The position numbers were made by a program, and so were the translations under genes. From an uncultured Bariatricus sp. (GTDB taxonomy: Bacteria > Bacillota > Clostridia > Lachnospirales > Lachnospiraceae), in contig CAKRFP010000024.1 of NCBI GenBank assembly GCA_934320645.1, forward strand, positions 1 through 40,953: a DNA stretch of 40,953 bases, read 5' to 3'. The notes under the pieces were generated by a model that saw nothing but the letters and a program-made list of their open reading frames with translations, was not told where the DNA came from and did no database searches. Positions 15,561 to 22,942 of the stretch are shown here, in pieces. Each line of letters opens with the position of its first letter. Within the stretch, counting starts at the first letter, position 1.

Positions 15561-16478
15561 ATGAAAATGCAAATAACAGAGATAATAACCGATGAAACAC
15601 TGAGGGAAATACGTGAACATGGAACGCCGGAGTTTCCTTTTGAATATTATCTGGATGATATCGATAAAATTGGCCAGGGTTATGTTGAATGGCACTGGCA
15701 TAATGAGATTGAATGGGCATGGGTTGAATCTGGAAAAGTAATCTGCAGGATTGGAAATGAAAAGATTATCCTTGAAGAGGGGGAGGGGATTTTTATAAAC
15801 AGCAGAGTGATCCACCGTTTTGAAACACCGGGTGGTGCGCTTATGCCAAATATCCTGCACGCCCCAGAGCTGCTTGCTGCGCGGGAAAGTGCAATTTATC
15901 AAAAATATGTCAGTCCTGTAATTACATATGGTAAAGAATATGTGATTTTGAAAAAAGAAAAAAATAGTGGTATATTAAGTCTGCTGGATGAGATATACAA
16001 AGATGCCGGAAGGGAAATGCTTAGAAAAGAACTGATTATACAGAATAAGATCAGCAGATTATGGGATGAATTGTTTGAAGAAGTTCCGGATATTGTACAG
16101 AGAGAGTCCCGGAATAAGAATCTCCTTTTACAGTCGCGGCTCAGAGAGATGATGCAGTTTATAGAAAACCATTATAAAGAACGAATTTCTTTGGAAAGGC
16201 TGGCAGCGGAAGCGAACATTAGTAAAAGTGAAGCCCTTCGATGCTTTAAGCGTGGGATAGGGACGACTCCTGTAAAATATTTGATCGATTACAGGCTGGA
16301 GAGGGCAAAAGAATTATTGCGTAAGACGAATGATACGGTTATTCGGGTTGCCGCGGAGGTGGGGATAGATAATACAAGTTATTTTATAAGAATATTTAAG
16401 AAAATGTATGGGATGACACCAGGGGTATTCCGGGAAGAAGAAGGACTGAAAAAGGATGGAGAAAAAATAATATATTAG
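15561..16478 (+). CDS. AraC-family regulator with N-terminal cupin domain
   Basis: 305 residues. N-terminal AraC-type cupin with a metal-site-like WHWHNEIEWAWV segment (residues about 43-55) and GEGIFINSRVIHRFE; this part binds the inducer in many family members. The C-terminal 100 residues hold the two helix-turn-helix units: ISLERLAAEANISKSEALRCFKRGIGTTPVKYLIDYRLERAKELL, then VIRVAAEVGIDNTSYFIRIFKKMYGMTPGVFRE, the family signature (longer runs split here only by position). Start 15561 has AAAAGG four bases upstream; the in-frame ATG at 15567 gives a more usual spacing and cannot be excluded. Likely regulator of the divergent MFS gene. Confidence 0.88.
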   Translation: MKMQITEIITDETLREIREHGTPEFPFEYYLDDIDKIGQGYVEWHWHNEIEWAWVESGKVICRIGNEKIILEEGEGIFINSRVIHRFETPGGALMPNILHAPELLAARESAIYQKYVSPVITYGKEYVILKKEKNSGILSLLDEIYKDAGREMLRKELIIQNKISRLWDELFEEVPDIVQRESRNKNLLLQSRLREMMQFIENHYKERISLERLAAEANISKSEALRCFKRGIGTTPVKYLIDYRLERAKELLRKTNDTVIRVAAEVGIDNTSYFIRIFKKMYGMTPGVFREEEGLKKDGEKIIY

Positions 16479-16510
16479 AAGAAATATTAGAAGAAATTCT
16501 CCGAATTTAG

Positions 16511-16538
16511 TTGACTTTTTGATGCATCATGATATCAT
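16511..16538 (+). promoter_or_regulatory. Promoter-like element with nested palindromes upstream of thrE
   Basis: TTGACT (16511-16516), 16-base spacer, TATCAT (16533-16538). The spacer and -10 hold two perfect 10-bp palindromes sharing one base: TGATGCATCA (16520-16529) and ATGATATCAT (16529-16538), possible operators. Confidence 0.5.
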
Positions 16539-16623
16539 TGCTTTGTATGACTAAAGTGTCCGAGAGGGCGGGATAATTGGCTTTGAAAGAAAAACAAAAG
16601 AGAGAGGTTTTGGAAAAAGGAAA

Positions 16624-17874
16624 ATGAGCGTGAAATACGATTACGAGAGAATTGTGCAGGGAATCCTGGACATTGGGGAAGCTATGATTCGATGCGGGGC
16701 AGAGAACTTCCGTCTGCAGGACAGTCTGTACCGTATTTGCAGAAGTTATGGATTTGTAAAATATGATATTTTTGTAATACCAAGCAATATCCAGATTACA
16801 GCAGAGACACCAGATGGACAGATCATTACACAGATCAGACTGGTAGAAGCAGGAGAATGTGACTTTGACAAGCTGGATTATCTGAATAATCTGTGCCGTA
16901 AAGTCTGTCAGGAGAAGCCGGATGCAAAAGAACTGAGAAGACAGTTTGAAGAGGTGATGGGAAGACCGGAGCAGAAGTGGTACACCCATTATGCGGCCGG
17001 TATTTTAGGAGGTACCGGATTCGCGGTATTCTTTGGATGCAATGTAAGGGATGCGATCATTGCGGTGATTGTATCAATTGTGATCGTTGCAGCAGGAAAC
17101 TGGCTTGCCGAACGTGAGAAGAACCTGCTGGCATATAACCTGATCTTATCGTTTATTGCAGAGATGATCATTCTGTTATCTGTCAAATTTGGATTTGCTG
17201 ATCATGAGGAGCGTATTATGATCGGAATCGTCATGCTGTTGATCAGTGGACTGAGTACGACGAACGGAATCCGTGATCTGCTTCAGAAGGATTTTATCTC
17301 TGGATCGATCAACATCATGAACTCCATGCTCGGTGCTTCCGGAATCGCATTTGGTACAGCGATACCGATGATCCTTTTTGGAGGAGTAGAAGCGGAAGGA
17401 TTTATCCTCACACCGAATCTGATCGTGCAGCTGATTTCCTGTACTGCAGCCTGCGTGGGATTTGCACTTTGGTTCAAAATCCGTGGCAAACAGGTTGTTT
17501 ACTGTGGAATCGGAGCATTTTTTACATGGCTGATCTATGCACTGGTATATGAAGTACGCCCAAGCAACTTCCTTGCAACTACAGTTGCGGCGACATTCGT
17601 TGCATTCTATGCATTTATCATGTCAAGGGTAAATAAAGCACCATCCACCATTTTCCTGACAGCGTCTGTATTCCCGTTGATTCCTGGACCGAATCTGTAC
17701 TATGTAATGTACGCATGTGTGAGTGGGAACATGCATATGCTTCTGGAACAGACAATCACACTTTTCGCAACCTGTGTTGCAATTGCATTTGGATTTAACT
17801 TTGTAGATATCGCGTCAAGAACGATCATGCGTGGTATGAAGGTTGAATATCACATTGGAAAAAGTGACAGATAA
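16624..17874 (+). CDS. Threonine/serine exporter family protein, ThrE-type fused form
   Basis: 416 residues. The N-terminal soluble domain (about 1-115) contains the ThrE signature ILDIGEAMIRCGAENFRLQDSL, followed by a first membrane block of five helices and, after RGKQ at about 285, a second block matching the ThrE_2 domain. Family members export L-threonine and L-serine (Corynebacterium ThrE). In many Firmicutes these two parts are separate genes; here they are one chain. The ATG has only three bases between it and AAAAAGG, shorter than usual, but no better in-frame start is visible. Single-gene unit with terminator at 17884. Confidence 0.88.
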   Translation: MSVKYDYERIVQGILDIGEAMIRCGAENFRLQDSLYRICRSYGFVKYDIFVIPSNIQITAETPDGQIITQIRLVEAGECDFDKLDYLNNLCRKVCQEKPDAKELRRQFEEVMGRPEQKWYTHYAAGILGGTGFAVFFGCNVRDAIIAVIVSIVIVAAGNWLAEREKNLLAYNLILSFIAEMIILLSVKFGFADHEERIMIGIVMLLISGLSTTNGIRDLLQKDFISGSINIMNSMLGASGIAFGTAIPMILFGGVEAEGFILTPNLIVQLISCTAACVGFALWFKIRGKQVVYCGIGAFFTWLIYALVYEVRPSNFLATTVAATFVAFYAFIMSRVNKAPSTIFLTASVFPLIPGPNLYYVMYACVSGNMHMLLEQTITLFATCVAIAFGFNFVDIASRTIMRGMKVEYHIGKSDR

Positions 17875-17883
17875 ATAAAAAGC

Positions 17884-17920
17884 TTCAGCCGCGGATTTCA
17901 TTCTGCGGCTGAATTTATTC
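17884..17920 (+). terminator. Intrinsic terminator after thrE
   Basis: TTCAGCCGC (17884-17892) pairs perfectly with GCGGCTGAA (17905-17913), followed by a T-rich tail. The rpmG promoter begins directly after it. Confidence 0.8.
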
Positions 17921-17949
17921 TTGACTTTATACTTTCGGTATGGTACACT
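17921..17949 (+). promoter_or_regulatory. Promoter of the rpmG-secE-nusG-rplKA cluster
   Basis: TTGACT (17921-17926), 17-base spacer, TACACT (17944-17949), with TGG just before the -10 (extended -10). A leader of about 130 bases follows with a GGCAGC/GCTGTC hairpin. Confidence 0.8.
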
Positions 17950-18086
17950 AACCTAGCGAATGGAAGTATAGGTCTTTTTTTTATGCCTATTTTTAACAAA
18001 GAAAGTTTCAGGCGTGAAGCTTTCACGGCAGCCTCGCAAGCTGTCATGCAACTAAAAATTAGAACATAAAAAGCGAGGTGGAAGTT

Positions 18087-18236
18087 GTGCGTACAAGAAT
18101 TACACTGGAATGTACAGAATGCAAGCATCGTAACTACAACATGACAAAGGATAAGAAGTCTCATCCGGAACGCATGGAAACAAAGAAATACTGTAGATTC
18201 TGCAAATCACACACATTACACAAAGAGACGAAATAG
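18087..18236 (+). CDS. rpmG: 50S ribosomal protein L33
   Basis: 49 residues from a GTG start with GAGGTGG about seven bases upstream. Basic protein starting VRTRITLECTEC with two Cys pairs (Cys9/Cys12 and Cys36/Cys39) that form the zinc-ribbon (C+) version of L33. The usual length is 49-55. It lies directly upstream of secE, the standard Firmicutes order. As a C+ form it needs zinc; any zinc-independent paralogue would lie elsewhere. Confidence 0.95.
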   Translation: MRTRITLECTECKHRNYNMTKDKKSHPERMETKKYCRFCKSHTLHKETK

Positions 18237-18258
18237 TCGTTGAAGGGAAGTGAATGTT

Positions 18259-18477
18259 ATGGGCGAATCTAAAGACAAAGCAAAGGCTAAAGCAAAAGAG
18301 AAGAAGACTCCTTTCTTCAAGGGCCTGAAAGCTGAGTTTAATAAGATTATCTGGCCAGACAAAACCACACTTACCAAACAGACAGCTGCGGTCGTAGTTG
18401 TTTCCGTTATCTTAGGAGCGATTATCACGATCTGTGATATCCTGGTAAAATTCGGGGTAGATTTATTAGTTAGATAA
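18259..18477 (+). CDS. secE: Preprotein translocase subunit SecE
   Basis: 72 residues, the short Gram-positive form with one C-terminal membrane helix (about residues 41-65). A Lys-rich N-terminus is followed by the conserved FFKGLKAEFNKIIWP, the amphipathic SecE signature that clamps SecY. ATG 18259 is preferred over the upstream in-frame GTG at 18250, which is too close to the AAGGGAAG ribosome binding site. Between rpmG and nusG, as expected. Confidence 0.93.
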   Translation: MGESKDKAKAKAKEKKTPFFKGLKAEFNKIIWPDKTTLTKQTAAVVVVSVILGAIITICDILVKFGVDLLVR

Positions 18478-18513
18478 GATACTGATAAATGGTAATGCAG
18501 GAAAGGTGAGTTT

Positions 18514-19029
18514 ATGGCAGAAGCAAAATGGTATGTTGTTCATACCTATTCTGGGTATGAGAACAAAGTAAAAGCCAACATTGACAAGACGATCGAGAAC
18601 CGTCATCTGGAAGATGAGATCCTTGAGGTCCGCGTCCCGATGCAGGAAGTTGTCGAACTGAAGAACGGCGTACAGAAAGCGTCTCAGAAAAAGATGTTCC
18701 CAGGATATGTTCTGATCCATATGATCATGAACGATGATACCTGGTATGTGGTACGAAACACAAGAGGTGTTACAGGATTTGTAGGTCCGGGGTCAAAGCC
18801 GGTTCCGCTTACAGAGGAAGAGATGGCACCACTTGGTATCCAGAAAGAAGACATCGTGGTAGATTTTGAAGAAGGAGATACTGTGACAGTAACAGGCGGA
18901 GCCTGGGAAGGAACAGTCGGCATGATTCAGACTATCAATATGGCTAAACAGAGCCTGACAATCAATGTTGATTTATTCGGCCGCGAAACGCCGGTAGAAA
19001 TCAGTTTCGCAGAAGTCAAAAAAATGTAA
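18514..19029 (+). CDS. nusG: Transcription elongation/antitermination factor NusG
   Basis: 171 residues. N-terminal NGN domain (about 1-105), starting AKWYVVHTYSGYENKV and containing FPGYVLIHM and VRNTRGVTGFVG, which contacts the RNA polymerase clamp. C-terminal KOW domain (about 120-171) with GDTVTVTGGAWEGTVG. Slightly short for NusG but complete. It modulates pausing and couples transcription to translation or Rho. GAAAGGTGAG upstream is the ribosome binding site. Confidence 0.96.
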   Translation: MAEAKWYVVHTYSGYENKVKANIDKTIENRHLEDEILEVRVPMQEVVELKNGVQKASQKKMFPGYVLIHMIMNDDTWYVVRNTRGVTGFVGPGSKPVPLTEEEMAPLGIQKEDIVVDFEEGDTVTVTGGAWEGTVGMIQTINMAKQSLTINVDLFGRETPVEISFAEVKKM

Positions 19030-19032
19030 CTT

Positions 19033-19090
19033 TATGCGCAGTGCATAATGAACACGTGGGAGGGAAATCCCCGCAAATACCACAAGGAGG
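19033..19090 (+). promoter_or_regulatory. L1-type ribosomal protein leader element before rplK
   Basis: Hairpin TATGC/GCATA (19033-19037/19043-19047), then GTGG (19056-19059) pairing with CCAC (19080-19083) around an inner GGG/CCC hairpin. AAGGAGG starts one base after the stem. The same composite precedes rplA. In bacteria L1 binds such structures to repress its own operon (family knowledge). Confidence 0.7.
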
Positions 19091-19099
19091 TACTTTAAA

Positions 19100-19528
19100 A
19101 TGGCAAAAAAAGTTTCAGGTTATATCAAATTACAGATTCCAGCTGGAAAGGCTACTCCGGCTCCACCGGTTGGTCCTGCTCTTGGACAGCACGGTGTAAA
19201 TATCGTTGAATTTACAAAACAGTTCAACGCAAAGACAGCTGATCAGGGAGATCTGATCATTCCTGTAGTAATCACAGTTTACAGTGACAGAAGTTTCAGC
19301 TTCGTTACAAAGACTCCTCCGGCAGCAGTTCTGATCAAGAAAGCCTGCAACCTTAAATCTGGTTCAGGTGTTCCGAACAAGACAAAAGTTGCTAAGATTA
19401 CAAAAGCTCAGGTAAAAGAAATCGCAGAACTCAAGATGCCAGACCTGAACGCTGCATCCGTAGAATCAGCTATGAGCATGATCGAAGGAACATGCCGCAG
19501 CATGGGTGTAACTGTAGTAGAGGATTAA
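19100..19528 (+). CDS. rplK: 50S ribosomal protein L11
   Basis: 142 residues, the usual size. Begins MAKKVSGYIKLQIPAGKATPAP with the invariant Pro-rich PPVGPALGQHGVNI loop; the C-terminal RNA-binding domain carries KTKVAKITKAQVKEIAELKMPDL and the terminal SMGVTVVED. It forms the GTPase-associated centre with 23S rRNA helices 43/44 and is needed for RelA-type stringent activation. Followed by rplA after a second L1-type element. Confidence 0.98.
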   Translation: MAKKVSGYIKLQIPAGKATPAPPVGPALGQHGVNIVEFTKQFNAKTADQGDLIIPVVITVYSDRSFSFVTKTPPAAVLIKKACNLKSGSGVPNKTKVAKITKAQVKEIAELKMPDLNAASVESAMSMIEGTCRSMGVTVVED

Positions 19529-19604
19529 TTCTGACTGCATAAGCAGAATGTAAGGAAACTGAAAAAATACGTGGGAGGGAATTCCCGTAATCACCACTAG
19601 GAGG
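19528..19604 (+). promoter_or_regulatory. L1-type ribosomal protein leader element before rplA
   Basis: Hairpin ATTCTG/CAGAAT (19528-19533/19544-19549), then GTGG (19571-19574) with CCAC (19594-19597) around GGG/CCC (19577-19579/19584-19586). AGGAGG at 19599-19604 directly follows the stem. Almost identical in sequence and layout to 19033-19090. Confidence 0.7.
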
Positions 19605-19612
19605 TATTTAGA

Positions 19613-20305
19613 ATGAAAAGAGGAAAGAAATACGTAGAAGCTGCAAAGTTAATCGACAGAGCAACTCTCTATGATAGAGATGAAGCAATCGCACTTGTTA
19701 AGAAGAGCGCGACAGCTAAATTTGATGAAACAATCGAAGCTCATATCAGAACAGGATGTGACGGACGTCATGCAGATCAGCAGATCCGTGGCGCTGTAGT
19801 TCTTCCACACGGAACTGGTAAAAAGGTTCGTATCCTTGTATTTGCTAAGGATGCTAAAGCTGAAGAAGCTAAAGCAGCTGGAGCAGATTATGTAGGTGGA
19901 GATGAACTCATCCCGAAGATCCAGAATGAAAACTGGTTCGAATTCGACGTAGTTGTAGCTACACCGGATATGATGGGTGTTGTTGGACGTCTCGGACGTG
20001 TACTTGGACCAAAAGGTTTAATGCCAAACCCGAAGGCTGGTACAGTAACAATGGACGTTACAAAAGCTATCAACGAAATCAAAGCTGGTAAGATTGAGTA
20101 CAGATTGGACAAGACAAATATCATCCATGTACCAGTAGGAAAAGCTTCTTTCACTGAAGAACAGCTTGCTGACAACTTCCAGACGCTTATCGATGCGATT
20201 AACAAAGCTAAACCGGCAGCAGTAAAGGGTCAGTATCTTAAGAGTGTGACACTTACTTCTACAATGGGACCTGGTGTAAAAATCAACCCAATGAAGCTTG
20301 CTTAA
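19613..20305 (+). CDS. rplA: 50S ribosomal protein L1
   Basis: 230 residues, normal length. Begins MKRGKKYVEAAKLIDRATLYD; the conserved block GRLGRVLGPKGLMPNPKAGTV lies mid-protein and is the family signature. L1 binds the L1 stalk of 23S rRNA and, as a repressor, its own mRNA; two candidate sites lie in front of rplK and rplA. A strong terminator at 20332 ends the transcript, so rplJL are not simply co-transcribed. Confidence 0.98.
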   Translation: MKRGKKYVEAAKLIDRATLYDRDEAIALVKKSATAKFDETIEAHIRTGCDGRHADQQIRGAVVLPHGTGKKVRILVFAKDAKAEEAKAAGADYVGGDELIPKIQNENWFEFDVVVATPDMMGVVGRLGRVLGPKGLMPNPKAGTVTMDVTKAINEIKAGKIEYRLDKTNIIHVPVGKASFTEEQLADNFQTLIDAINKAKPAAVKGQYLKSVTLTSTMGPGVKINPMKLA

Positions 20306-20331
20306 TCAGTATTGAATAAATGTAAATAAGG

Positions 20332-20372
20332 AAGACACCGTGTGCGGAGAGATCTGTGGCGGTGTCTTTTTT
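20332..20372 (+). terminator. Intrinsic terminator after rplA
   Basis: AAGACACCG (20332-20340) pairs perfectly with CGGTGTCTT (20360-20368), followed by a T run. Confidence 0.9.
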
Positions 20373-20469
20373 GTATATTGGGAAAGTATTTTTTTCAATA
20401 TACAAAAATGCTTCGCTTCGGTCGTTGCTTAACGAGTGTCACTGGTGCTCGGTAACACTGCGGATGCCA
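20373..20469 (+). other. Structured noncoding stretch before ldh
   Basis: No ORF with a ribosome binding site is visible. Small foldable segments occur, such as CGTT/AACG (about 20423-20433) and AGTGT/ACACT (about 20436-20459). The remaining 20495-20632 holds TTGACA at 20535-20540 without a good -10, so the ldh promoter is uncertain. Confidence 0.4.
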
Positions 20470-20494
20470 GAATGCGCTCTGGCACATTCTTTTT
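20470..20494 (+). terminator. Terminator-like hairpin, copy C of the dispersed hairpin
   Basis: GAATG (20470-20474) pairs with CATTC (20485-20489) with inner GC/GC pairs, then five T. Twenty bases, 20470-20489, match 17 of 20 with the hairpin in element A at 12262-12281. TGCCAG/CTGGCA (20465-20470/20479-20484) is an alternative stem. Confidence 0.6.
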
Positions 20495-20632
20495 ATGCAA
20501 GAGAGAACAGTATCTTGTATACATTGTGCATTTTTTGACAAACAATGCATGGAAATATTGAAAAGTGGAGAAAATAATGATAATCTATGCCTGTCAAAAA
20601 AATATCAAACAATTAGAAGGAGGCACTTTGTC

Positions 20633-21577
20633 ATGGTTAATATTCAAAAGGCAGCAATTATCGGATGTGGGTTTGTAGGAGCGTCCTCTGCGTTCAGCTT
20701 GCTTCAGAAAGGGATTTTCTCTGAACTGGTACTGATCGATGCAAATAAAGAAAAAGCAGAAGGGGAGGCAATGGATCTCAGTCACGGGAGACCGTATGCA
20801 CACCCGATGAAAATATATGCAGGAACTTATGATGATATCAGCGATTGTTCTCTGATCATTATTACGGCGGGAGCAAATCAGAAGCCAGGAGAGACAAGAC
20901 TGGATCTGGTTCACAAAAATGTGGCAATTTTCAAGTCAATCATTCCGGAAATTACAAAACGTGGATTTGAAGGGATCTTGCTTGTTGTGGCAAACCCGGT
21001 AGATATCCTGACTTATGCAGCACTTAAGATTTCCGGTTATCCAAAGGAAAGAGTATTCGGAAGTGGAACGGTTCTGGATACTGCAAGATTCCGTTATCTG
21101 TTGAGTGAACATCTTCAGGTTGCAAGCCGCAGCGTACATGCGAACATTATCGGAGAACACGGAGACAGCGAGCTTGCTGTTTGGAGTGGGGCGAATGTGG
21201 CAGGAATTCCAATCAATGATTTCTGCGAACTGCGCGGACATTACCAACATCAGGAATCCATGGAAAGAATTTACAAAACGGTACGCGACAGTGCTTATGA
21301 TATTATCCAGAAAAAAGGAGCAACTTATTACGGTGTGGCAATGGCAGTTGCAAGAATTGCAGAAAGTATTGTAATGAATGAAAATGCAGTTCTTCCTGTT
21401 ACAAGCCTGATGGAAGGGGAGTACGGTCTGGAAGGACTCTGCATCAGTGTTCCGACCATCGTTTCCCAGAAGGGTGCAGAGAAAGTACTTGAGATTCCGC
21501 TGAATGATGAGGAGAAAGAAAAACTTCTTTCTTCAGCAAAAGAACTGAAGGAAGTTCTGGATGGTCTGGATTTATAA
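20633..21577 (+). CDS. ldh: L-lactate dehydrogenase
   Basis: 314 residues. N-terminal NAD-binding GCGFVG (about residues 11-16) with Asp at the end of the second strand; substrate loop AGANQKPGETRLDLVHKN, where Gln at the specificity position marks lactate rather than malate dehydrogenase; catalytic His176 in GEHGDSE. It regenerates NAD+ by reducing pyruvate in fermentation. ATG 20633 is chosen because GAAGGAGG lies about nine bases upstream; the 46-residue in-frame extension has no such site. Unusually placed between rplA and the L10 leader. No Rex-like TTGTTA-N6-TAACAA site was seen. Confidence 0.95.
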   Translation: MVNIQKAAIIGCGFVGASSAFSLLQKGIFSELVLIDANKEKAEGEAMDLSHGRPYAHPMKIYAGTYDDISDCSLIIITAGANQKPGETRLDLVHKNVAIFKSIIPEITKRGFEGILLVVANPVDILTYAALKISGYPKERVFGSGTVLDTARFRYLLSEHLQVASRSVHANIIGEHGDSELAVWSGANVAGIPINDFCELRGHYQHQESMERIYKTVRDSAYDIIQKKGATYYGVAMAVARIAESIVMNENAVLPVTSLMEGEYGLEGLCISVPTIVSQKGAEKVLEIPLNDEEKEKLLSSAKELKEVLDGLDL

Positions 21578-21618
21578 TAAGAAGAAACAGGAAAAATATT
21601 AAAAAATAAAAATAATGC

Positions 21619-21647
21619 TTGACTTTCTAGTAAACATATGCTATATT
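21619..21647 (+). promoter_or_regulatory. Promoter of the rplJ-rplL operon
   Basis: TTGACT (21619-21624), 17-base spacer, TATATT (21642-21647), with TGC immediately before (extended -10). Confidence 0.9.
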
Positions 21648-21654
21648 TACGAAG

Positions 21655-21770
21655 TAACTGCCGAAGACAGTAGGTGCCGTAAGGCATAAGGGTCAAAACG
21701 CCTACCGAGGAAGACAAGATTCATTAGATTTGAATTTGTAAACCTCTGTGCTTTGGCGCGGAGGTTTTTT
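21655..21770 (+). ncRNA. L10 ribosomal protein leader with attenuator
   Basis: The 21661-21716 region (CCGAAGACAGTAGGTGCCGT... CGCCTACCGAGG) is the known L10(L12) binding leader: GTAGGTG/CGCCTAC arms enclose GCCGTAAGGC. It is followed by an intrinsic terminator, 21741-21751 with 21756-21766, and TTTTTT. Excess L10-L12 complex favours termination (established for the family). A further hairpin, GTCCC/GGGAC within GAAAGT/ACTTTC (about 21790-21816), lies before rplJ. Confidence 0.9.
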
Positions 21771-21854
21771 AGCGCATGATTGCGTGATATGAAAGTCCCC
21801 GCTGGGACCGAGACTTTCTGGCAGTTGAAAATACTACAAGGAGGTGCACCATTC

Positions 21855-22379
21855 GTGGCAAAAGTTGAATTAAAACAACCTATCGTACAGGCAATCGTTG
21901 AAGATCTCACAGATGCTCAGTCAGCAGTTATCGTTAACTACTGTGGACTTACAGTAGCTCAGGACACTGAACTTCGTAAACAGCTGAGAGAAGCAGGTGT
22001 GATCTACAAAGTTTGCAAGAACACAATGATGAAGAGAGCTTTTGAAGGAACAGATTTCGCACAGCTTGACGAATATCTGGAAGGACCGAACGCTATTGCA
22101 ATTTCTAAAGAAGATGCAACAGCACCGGCAAGAATCATCTGCAATTTCGCTAAGAAAGCAGAAGCTCTTGAAGTAAAAGCAGGTGTAGTTGAAGGCTCAG
22201 TATATGACGCAGCTGGTATTCAGGAACTTTCTAAGATTCCGTCAAGAGAAGTACTGTTGTCCAAATTACTTGGAAGCTTACAGTCACCTATTACAAACCT
22301 TGCTCGTGTTCTTAATCAGATCGCAGAACAGGGTGATGCTCCGGCAGCAGCTGAAGCAGAAGCACCGGCAGCAGAATAA
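21855..22379 (+). CDS. rplJ: 50S ribosomal protein L10
   Basis: 174 residues from a GTG start with AAGGAGG about ten bases upstream; translation begins MAKVELKQPIVQAIVEDL. The N-terminal rRNA-binding domain (to about 130) contains the conserved VNYCGLTVAQDTELRKQLREAG; the C-terminal helix (ISNLARVLNQIAEQG-like segment) binds L12 dimers and ends in an Ala/Glu-rich tail. The longer in-frame reading from 21780 is leader RNA and was rejected. Confidence 0.97.
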   Translation: MAKVELKQPIVQAIVEDLTDAQSAVIVNYCGLTVAQDTELRKQLREAGVIYKVCKNTMMKRAFEGTDFAQLDEYLEGPNAIAISKEDATAPARIICNFAKKAEALEVKAGVVEGSVYDAAGIQELSKIPSREVLLSKLLGSLQSPITNLARVLNQIAEQGDAPAAAEAEAPAAE

Positions 22380-22380
22380 T

Positions 22381-22413
22381 CTGTACCGGGATCCCATCCG
22401 AGTGTGGGAACAG
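22381..22413 (+). other. Intercistronic hairpin between rplJ and rplL
   Basis: CTGT (22381-22384) with ACAG (22410-22413) and inner TCCCA (22392-22396) with TGGGA (22405-22409). No T tract, so an RNA-processing or stability element rather than a terminator. Confidence 0.5.
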
Positions 22414-22460
22414 TAAGAGGCGAAAGAGCCAATCATTAAAATCAAATGGAGGAAAATAAA

Positions 22461-22838
22461 ATGGCAAAATTAACAACAGCAGAATTTATTGAAGCTATCA
22501 AAGAATTATCTGTACTTGAATTAAATGACTTAGTTAAAGCATGTGAAGAAGAATTTGGTGTATCCGCAGCAGCAGGTGTTGTAGTAGCAGCAGCTGGAGC
22601 AGAAGGCGGAGCAGCAGCAGAAGAAAAAGATGAGTTCGACGTAGAACTTGTATCTGCTGGAGCATCTAAAGTTAAAGTTATCAAGGTTGTTCGTGAAGTA
22701 ACAGGTCTTGGACTTAAAGAAGCTAAAGAATTAGTTGACGGAGCACCGAAGGTAGTTAAAGAAGGCGCTTCTAAAGCTGAAGCTGAAGAAATCAAAGCTA
22801 AACTTGAAGCTGAAGGAGCAGAAGTTAACCTTAAGTAA
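22461..22838 (+). CDS. rplL: 50S ribosomal protein L7/L12
   Basis: 125 residues. N-terminal dimerisation domain (to about 35), Ala/Gly-rich flexible hinge (about 37-55) and C-terminal factor-binding domain with KVIKVVREVTGLGLKEAKELV and a final LEAEGAEVNLK. It recruits translation GTPases. Start 22461 has GGAGG eight bases upstream; the ATG at 22446 is too early. The AT-rich, TTA-containing codon start differs from its neighbours, consistent with an unstructured, efficient initiation region (inference). Confidence 0.98.
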   Translation: MAKLTTAEFIEAIKELSVLELNDLVKACEEEFGVSAAAGVVVAAAGAEGGAAAEEKDEFDVELVSAGASKVKVIKVVREVTGLGLKEAKELVDGAPKVVKEGASKAEAEEIKAKLEAEGAEVNLK

Positions 22839-22866
22839 TATTGGTTATCACACTGTGAATGACAAG

Positions 22867-22907
22867 AGCGTATCGTGCAGGACTTCCTGTGACGGTACGC
22901 TTTTTTT
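22867..22907 (+). terminator. Strong terminator after rplL
   Basis: AGCGTATCGT (22867-22876) pairs over ten bases with ACGGTACGCT (22892-22901), continued by GCAGG/CCTGT, then seven T. rpoBC therefore needs its own promoter or read-through. Confidence 0.92.
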
Positions 22908-22942
22908 CATGGGAAATTTAGAAAGAATTTCCTGTGAAATAA

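Noticed and set aside
17951..17982. Hairpin plus eight T looking like an rpmG attenuator
   Set aside because: Its 5' arm lies at or before the expected start site of the 17921 promoter, so the rpmG transcript would not contain the full stem. It could only catch read-through from thrE.
20495..20632. 46-residue extension of lactate dehydrogenase with a CxxC
   Set aside because: No ribosome binding site before the upstream ATG, while a strong GAAGGAGG precedes the standard start at 20633.
20500..20632. Rex operator upstream of ldh
   Set aside because: Looked for TTGTTA-N6-TAACAA because ldh is often Rex-regulated; only scattered partial matches such as ACAATGCAT were present.
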